Shown in pieces: positions 61,008-64,000 of a stretch of 64,000 nucleotides of DNA. Below the pieces are notes generated by a model. That model made no database searches and was not told the origin of the DNA. It saw only the letters and a list, made by a program, of their open reading frames with translations. Position 1 is the first letter of the stretch; each line of letters opens with the position of its first letter. Source of the stretch: Staphylococcus lugdunensis (GTDB taxonomy: Bacteria; Bacillota; Bacilli; Staphylococcales; Staphylococcaceae). The position numbers and the translations under genes were made by a program. The stretch spans positions 60,922-124,921 of the forward strand of contig NZ_PPPV01000016.1 in assembly GCF_002901705.1 (NCBI RefSeq). Reading direction: 5' to 3'.

Positions 61008-61544
61008 ATGAAAAAACTACTAACAATAACAACTTTAACTGCAGGATTAGGTGCCACATTAATCAGCACATCCCATCAAGCTGATGCAGCAGAATTTCAA
61101 CCTTCACATCAATACAACTATCAACAACAAAACTTTAGCCAACAAGCTTATCAATATCACACTACAGAAACAAATACAACATCAACTAGCACATCTACAC
61201 AATCAATATCTACATCTTCTGGCAATTTATATACTGCCGGTCAATGTACTTGGTATGTATTTGACCGTGTCGACGGAAAAATTGGTTCTACATGGGGCAA
61301 TGCCAATAACTGGGCAAGTGCAGCTCAAGCAGCGGGTTACACAGTAGATCATCAACCTGAAGAAGGCGCGATATTACAAACTTCTGAAGGTAGTTATGGA
61401 CACGTTGCATACGTAGAAAGTGTCAATAGTGATGGATCAGTGACTATATCAGAAATGAACTACTCAAACGGTCCATTTTCAACAGACACACGCACAATTT
61501 CAGCCAGTCAAGCTAGCGCTTATAATTATATTCATTTGAACTAA
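61008..61544 (+). CDS. CHAP-domain secreted protein, SsaA-like
   Basis: The 178-residue product (ATG 61008, GGGAGG 11 bases upstream) has a signal peptide [20 protein letters not shown] ending near ADAA, a Gln/Ser/Thr-rich linker (about 30-70) and a CHAP domain (about 70-178) with Cys80 in [13 protein letters not shown], His132 in [10 protein letters not shown] and Glu137. The domain is very close to that of SsaA, but the linker lacks the Asn/Tyr repeats. I found no clear WalR site upstream. It should be a secreted wall hydrolase. Confidence 0.92.
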   Translation: MKKLLTITTLTAGLGATLISTSHQADAAEFQPSHQYNYQQQNFSQQAYQYHTTETNTTSTSTSTQSISTSSGNLYTAGQCTWYVFDRVDGKIGSTWGNANNWASAAQAAGYTVDHQPEEGAILQTSEGSYGHVAYVESVNSDGSVTISEMNYSNGPFSTDTRTISASQASAYNYIHLN

Positions 61545-61579
61545 GCATAATATTTAAATATCATAAATTACACGTTTGG

Positions 61580-61606
61580 GCCTGGGACATCATTCTTGTC
61601 CTGGGC
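61580..61606 (+). terminator. Hairpin after the SsaA-like gene
   Basis: A 10-bp stem with two G-U pairs (61580-61589 with 61597-61606) and a 7-nt loop lies 36 bases after the stop. The T-run is weak. It looks like a reduced copy of the GGGACATCATTC-type intergenic repeats. Confidence 0.5.
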
Positions 61607-61619
61607 TCACATCTATATT

Positions 61620-61661
61620 TTGACAATACTCAATTGGTTCTATTTAAAAATTAGTTATACT
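61620..61661 (+). promoter_or_regulatory. Promoter upstream of the small ORF and SMR pair
   Basis: A perfect TTGACA (61620-61625) is followed after 17 bases by TTTAAA (61643-61648). A second possibility is TTGGTT (61634-61639), 16 bases, TATACT (61656-61661). Either gives a transcript starting near 61655-61668, about 100 bases before the small ORF. Confidence 0.5.
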
Positions 61662-61758
61662 TATATATCGCATGTATCCATCATAACAGTTTTCAGCATA
61701 TGCACGTTTACCAATAAATGACTCAGACATTCTAATGAATCAACCTTGTCTAAGCTCT

Positions 61759-61836
61759 ATGCAAGGAAAAATGGCATATGCATTTCAAAAAATATACAAG
61801 CTGGTGCTCCAAGCATATACAAAGAAAGTAAATTAG
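61759..61836 (+). CDS. Possible small cationic peptide or leader peptide (25 or 21 residues)
   Basis: ATG 61759 opens 25 codons ending TAG 61834-61836; an in-frame ATG at 61771, with AAGGA four bases upstream, gives 21 residues (MAYAFQKIYKLVLQAYTKKV plus N). The 21-mer has Lys/Gln/Thr/Asn at 7, 10, 14, 17 and 21, a 3-4 spacing that puts polar residues on one helical face and Phe, Ile, Tyr, Val on the other, with net charge about +4. Its stop overlaps the base of a terminator. It could be a PSM-like or toxin-like peptide, an attenuation leader, or a chance frame. Confidence 0.3.
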   Translation: MQGKMAYAFQKIYKLVLQAYTKKVN

Positions 61837-61877
61837 TGTGAAACAGAACGCTTTAAATTTCTGTGCCACACTTTTTT
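61835..61877 (+). terminator. Intrinsic terminator in front of the SMR pair
   Basis: AGTGTG (61835-61840) pairs with CACACT (61866-61871) and CAGA with TCTG inside, followed by six T (61872-61877). It stands 80 bases before the first SMR gene on the same strand, so it either ends a short transcript or acts as an attenuator. Confidence 0.7.
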
Positions 61878-61956
61878 AATGCCCAAATATTGCAGTTGTA
61901 TAGCATATTTGAGAAAATACGACTGTTGCGATTTAAAGCTAGAGGAGGAATAACAA

Positions 61957-62289
61957 ATGACCTGGTTAAAAGTCATCATGGCAGGTTTATTGGAAATAGT
62001 ATGGGTCACAAGCTTGAATCAAGCGCATTAATTGACATCTTGGAGCTTCACATTATTAATGATTGCGCTAAGTTTCTATCTTGTTATATCTGCAACAAAG
62101 TCTCTAGCCGTTGGAACAGTCTATGCATTATTTGTTGGTATTGGTGCGGCTGGAACAGTTATTGTTGACATGCTATTTTTCCATCAGCCCATCTCCATAT
62201 TAAAACTAATACTTATCTTAATGTTGATTATAGGCATTTTAGGGCTCAAGTTAACTACTGATATAACAGAACATGGAGGTAGCAACTAA
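61957..62289 (+). pseudogene. ykkC: YkkC-like SMR transporter subunit, interrupted by an in-frame stop
   Basis: From ATG 61957 (GAGGAGG upstream) the frame reads MTWLKVIMAGLLEIVWVTSL then NQAH and TAA at 62029-62031, and continues in the same frame as LTSWSFTLLMIALSFYLVIS to the stop at 62289. Together the parts equal a full four-helix SMR protein of about 110 residues with the YkkC-type tail (EHGGSN). The essential Glu13 lies before the stop. A TTG follows the stop directly (TAATTG), so reinitiation could make helices 2-4 only. One base change would explain the stop. It overlaps the partner gene by one base. Confidence 0.8.
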
Positions 62290-62603
62290 TGTCTTGGTTT
62301 TATTTAATCATTGCTGGCTGTTTTGAAATTTTAGGTGTTGTGCTGTTAAATCAACTTGCACGCACATCTCGTTGGTACTACATAATTTTATTGGCACTTA
62401 CCTTTGTGCTTAGTTTTACAACTTTAAAATTAGCTATGGTGTCCATTCCGATGGGTACTGCTTATGCAATATGGACGGGCATAGGAACTGCAGGAGGCAC
62501 ATTTATCGGTATGTTGTTCTACCAAGAATCTACACACCCATTACGCATAGGTTTTATTGCAGTAATTATTGCAGCTGTAATTGGACTCCGGCTGCTCGGC
62601 TAA
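62289..62603 (+). CDS. ykkD: YkkD-like SMR transporter subunit
   Basis: The 104-residue protein has four hydrophobic helices, the essential glutamate in AGCFEILGVVLLNQ (about residue 13) and the PMGTAYAIWTGIGTAGGTFI segment shared with B. subtilis YkkD. YkkC and YkkD work together, as a small multidrug-resistance heterodimer. GGAGGT precedes the ATG, which overlaps the upstream stop (TAATG). With the YkkC partner broken the pump may not function, unless homodimers form. It is not clear whether it exports guanidinium or a drug. Confidence 0.85.
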   Translation: MSWFYLIIAGCFEILGVVLLNQLARTSRWYYIILLALTFVLSFTTLKLAMVSIPMGTAYAIWTGIGTAGGTFIGMLFYQESTHPLRIGFIAVIIAAVIGLRLLG

Positions 62604-62671
62604 TTAGTAAAGTATATAAATTGTATACGTTTTCTCAATTTACTATACTGGAGCTAAAGGAAGTGATAATG

Positions 62672-63625
62672 ATGGAAAAAGTTTATATTGCCGGAAAAAT
62701 TCCAGAAGTCGGTTTAAATTTATTAAAAGAGCATTTCGAAGTTGAAATGTATGAAGGTGAAGGTATTATTGATAAAGAAACGTTAAAACGTGGTGTCAAA
62801 GATGCTTCTGCACTTATTAGTATCTTATCGACAAATGTTGATAAAGAGGTAATTGATGCTGCTAATAATTTAAAAATCATTGCAAATTACGGTGCTGGTT
62901 TTAATAATGTCGATGTTGATTATGCTCGCGAAAAAAATATCGATGTAACAAATACGCCTAAAGCATCTACAAATGCAACAGCCGAACTTACCTTTGGATT
63001 AGTCTTAGCAGTTGCTCGACGCATCGTTGAAGGTGATAAATTATCACGCACACAAGGCTTTGATGGATGGGCTCCGCTTTTCTTTAGAGGACGTGAAGTA
63101 TCAGGTAAAACGATTGGTATCATTGGATTAGGCGAAATTGGTGGCGCTGTTGCCAAACGTGCAAAAGCTTTCGATATGGATATTTTATATACAGGTCCAC
63201 ATCAAAAGGTTGAAAAAGAGCGCGAGATTGGTGCAAAATATGTTGATTTAGAAACGTTGCTTAAAAATTCCGATTTTATCACGATTAATGCAGCGTATTC
63301 TCCAAAGCTACATCATCTTATTGATACTGAGCAATTTAAATTGATGAAATCAACTGCTTATCTTGTAAATGCTGGACGTGGTCCTATTGTTAATGAAGAA
63401 GCACTTGTACAAGCATTGCATGATAAAGAGATTGAAGGCGCAGCATTAGATGTTTATGAATTCGAGCCTAAAATTACTGAAGGCTTGAAATCATTAGATA
63501 ACGTTGTCATCACACCGCATATTGGGAATGCGACGTATGAAGCACGTGATATGATGTCTAAAATTGTTGCAAATGATACAATTAAAAAATTAACAGGTGA
63601 AACGCCGCAATTTATCGTCAATTAA
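62672..63625 (+). CDS. D-2-hydroxyacid dehydrogenase (glycerate/glyoxylate reductase-like)
   Basis: The 317-residue enzyme reduces 2-keto acids to D-2-hydroxyacids with NAD(P)H. It has the Rossmann loop GIIGLGEIGGAVAKRAKAF (about 150-168), the catalytic Arg region NAGRGPIVNEEAL, the Glu in YEFEP and the catalytic His in VITPHIGNAT. Two adjacent ATG codons (62669, 62672) are possible starts; AAAGGAAG suits the second. The S. aureus equivalent is annotated as glycerate dehydrogenase; the substrate is not certain. It lies 69 bases after the YkkD-like gene and may be cotranscribed. Confidence 0.9.
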   Translation: MEKVYIAGKIPEVGLNLLKEHFEVEMYEGEGIIDKETLKRGVKDASALISILSTNVDKEVIDAANNLKIIANYGAGFNNVDVDYAREKNIDVTNTPKASTNATAELTFGLVLAVARRIVEGDKLSRTQGFDGWAPLFFRGREVSGKTIGIIGLGEIGGAVAKRAKAFDMDILYTGPHQKVEKEREIGAKYVDLETLLKNSDFITINAAYSPKLHHLIDTEQFKLMKSTAYLVNAGRGPIVNEEALVQALHDKEIEGAALDVYEFEPKITEGLKSLDNVVITPHIGNATYEARDMMSKIVANDTIKKLTGETPQFIVN

Positions 63626-63689
63626 TGACCTCTAAACTATCAATTTCCTTTAATATAAATACAACAATAGTCTAGAACATAATGATATT

Positions 63690-63985
63690 TTAGACTCTGA
63701 ACTCTATATTGACGGTAGTTGATTGAATTGAAAATACGCTTATACTAAGCTTTTTTCAATTCAAGTCAACCTTGTCAGGTTGGGACATAAATCCTAGAAA
63801 AATAACACTCAGATGAATTGAATTCAACGCATCTGAGTGTTTCTTTTTTATTCAATACTTCGTATTGTTGGCTCGCTTTCCTAGGGTGCCGTCAGGAGTC
63901 TCGCCATAAATACTACGTATTATCATGTCATTTCACCTTTAAATGCTTAAAAAATAAGGCAGTTTCGTATCATTTAATAAATATC
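63690..63985 (+). repeat. Joined copies of two intergenic repeat families
   Basis: The first part (63700-63770, stem 63718-63734 with 63753-63770) matches the 24930-25020 element, including the TATTGACGGTAGTTGATTGA block. The second part, from GGGACATAAATCCT (63782) through the hairpin to AAAAAATAAGGCAGTTTCGTA (about 63951-63971), matches 56905-57175. No gene is present from 63626 to the window end. Confidence 0.7.
63804..63850 (+). terminator. Terminator downstream of the hydroxyacid dehydrogenase
   Basis: A perfect 12-bp stem (63804-63815 with 63830-63841) with a 14-nt loop is followed by TCTTTTTT. It is part of the composite repeat. Confidence 0.85.
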
Positions 63986-64000
63986 ACTAAACTAAATGAA

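Noticed and set aside
61655..61957. Guanidine riboswitch upstream of the SMR pair
   Set aside because: The conserved blocks of the guanidine-I class and the ACGR loops of the guanidine-II class were not found.
61863..62168. 101-codon frame over the ykkC-like gene
   Set aside because: It is out of frame with the SMR sequence, has no ribosome-binding site, and its translation lacks hydrophobic helices.
62471..62671. N-terminal extension of the D-2-hydroxyacid dehydrogenase
   Set aside because: The extra residues overlap the ykkD-like gene in another frame and do not resemble the family; AAAGGAAG sits before the internal ATG.

Overview
The window is a low-GC Firmicute chromosome segment that reads clearly as Staphylococcus. 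The recognisable set is femX/fmhB, sarV, sarR, a sarY-like gene, ssaA, fhuD2, a zinc-type S14 gene and the staphylococcal molybdenum-cofactor cluster, in an order very like that of the S. aureus chromosome. Several proteins (FmhB, SarR, ClpL, MoaA, SsaA) differ from the S. aureus sequences I remember by roughly 15-30 percent. The urease operon I would expect upstream of sarR in S. aureus is absent and clpL sits there instead. I therefore infer a relative of S. aureus (the S. simiae/S. aureus-group neighbourhood is one possibility) rather than S. aureus itself; this is from memory and not proven.

Layout. 1-301 is the tail of a probable winged-helix regulator. 682-5071 (minus) carries rpsI-rplM with an L13-type leader, truA, and the ECF vitamin-transporter core ecfT-ecfA2-ecfA1. 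5429-19365 (minus) is the S10-spc-alpha ribosomal superoperon, from rpsJ to rplQ, including secY, adk, infA, rpmJ, rpmD and rpoA. It is driven by a strong promoter at 19576-19604. 19718-34538 holds membrane and metabolic genes: a PurR-box-controlled purine permease, topB, a GNAT protein, an AEC carrier, two small proteins, an RND transporter beside fmhB, a VOC protein, a MarR-MFS pair and sarV.

34969-44390 is a molybdenum module: moaA-mobA-moaD-moaE-mobB-moeA, moaC on the opposite strand, moaB-moeB, the molybdate transporter modABC and fdhD. 44497-49313 has a GNAT gene, bioY under a BirA-type operator, a nucleoside hydrolase, Fur-controlled fhuD2 and an acyl-CoA dehydrogenase-like gene. 49520-51613 is clpL. 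51771-55587 is a regulator block (sarR, a PH-domain protein, a sarY-like gene, a large AraC protein) next to ssaA. 56157-61544 has two CHAP-domain wall hydrolases flanking nhaC, an opine-dehydrogenase-like gene and a DUF4870-type protein. 61614-62603 is a YkkCD-like SMR pair whose first gene is broken by an in-frame stop, preceded by a promoter, a possible 21-25 residue cationic peptide and an intrinsic terminator. A D-2-hydroxyacid dehydrogenase and an intergenic repeat close the window.

Connections. BioY is a substrate-binding S-component that needs the EcfA1-EcfA2-EcfT core encoded 40 kb away in the same window. The moa/mob/moe genes consume molybdate imported by ModABC, and FdhD matures formate dehydrogenase, which is not encoded here. 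FmhB adds the first glycine of the pentaglycine bridge, and the two CHAP proteins act on the resulting wall. Convergent gene pairs are separated by long inverted-repeat hairpins, several belonging to dispersed families.
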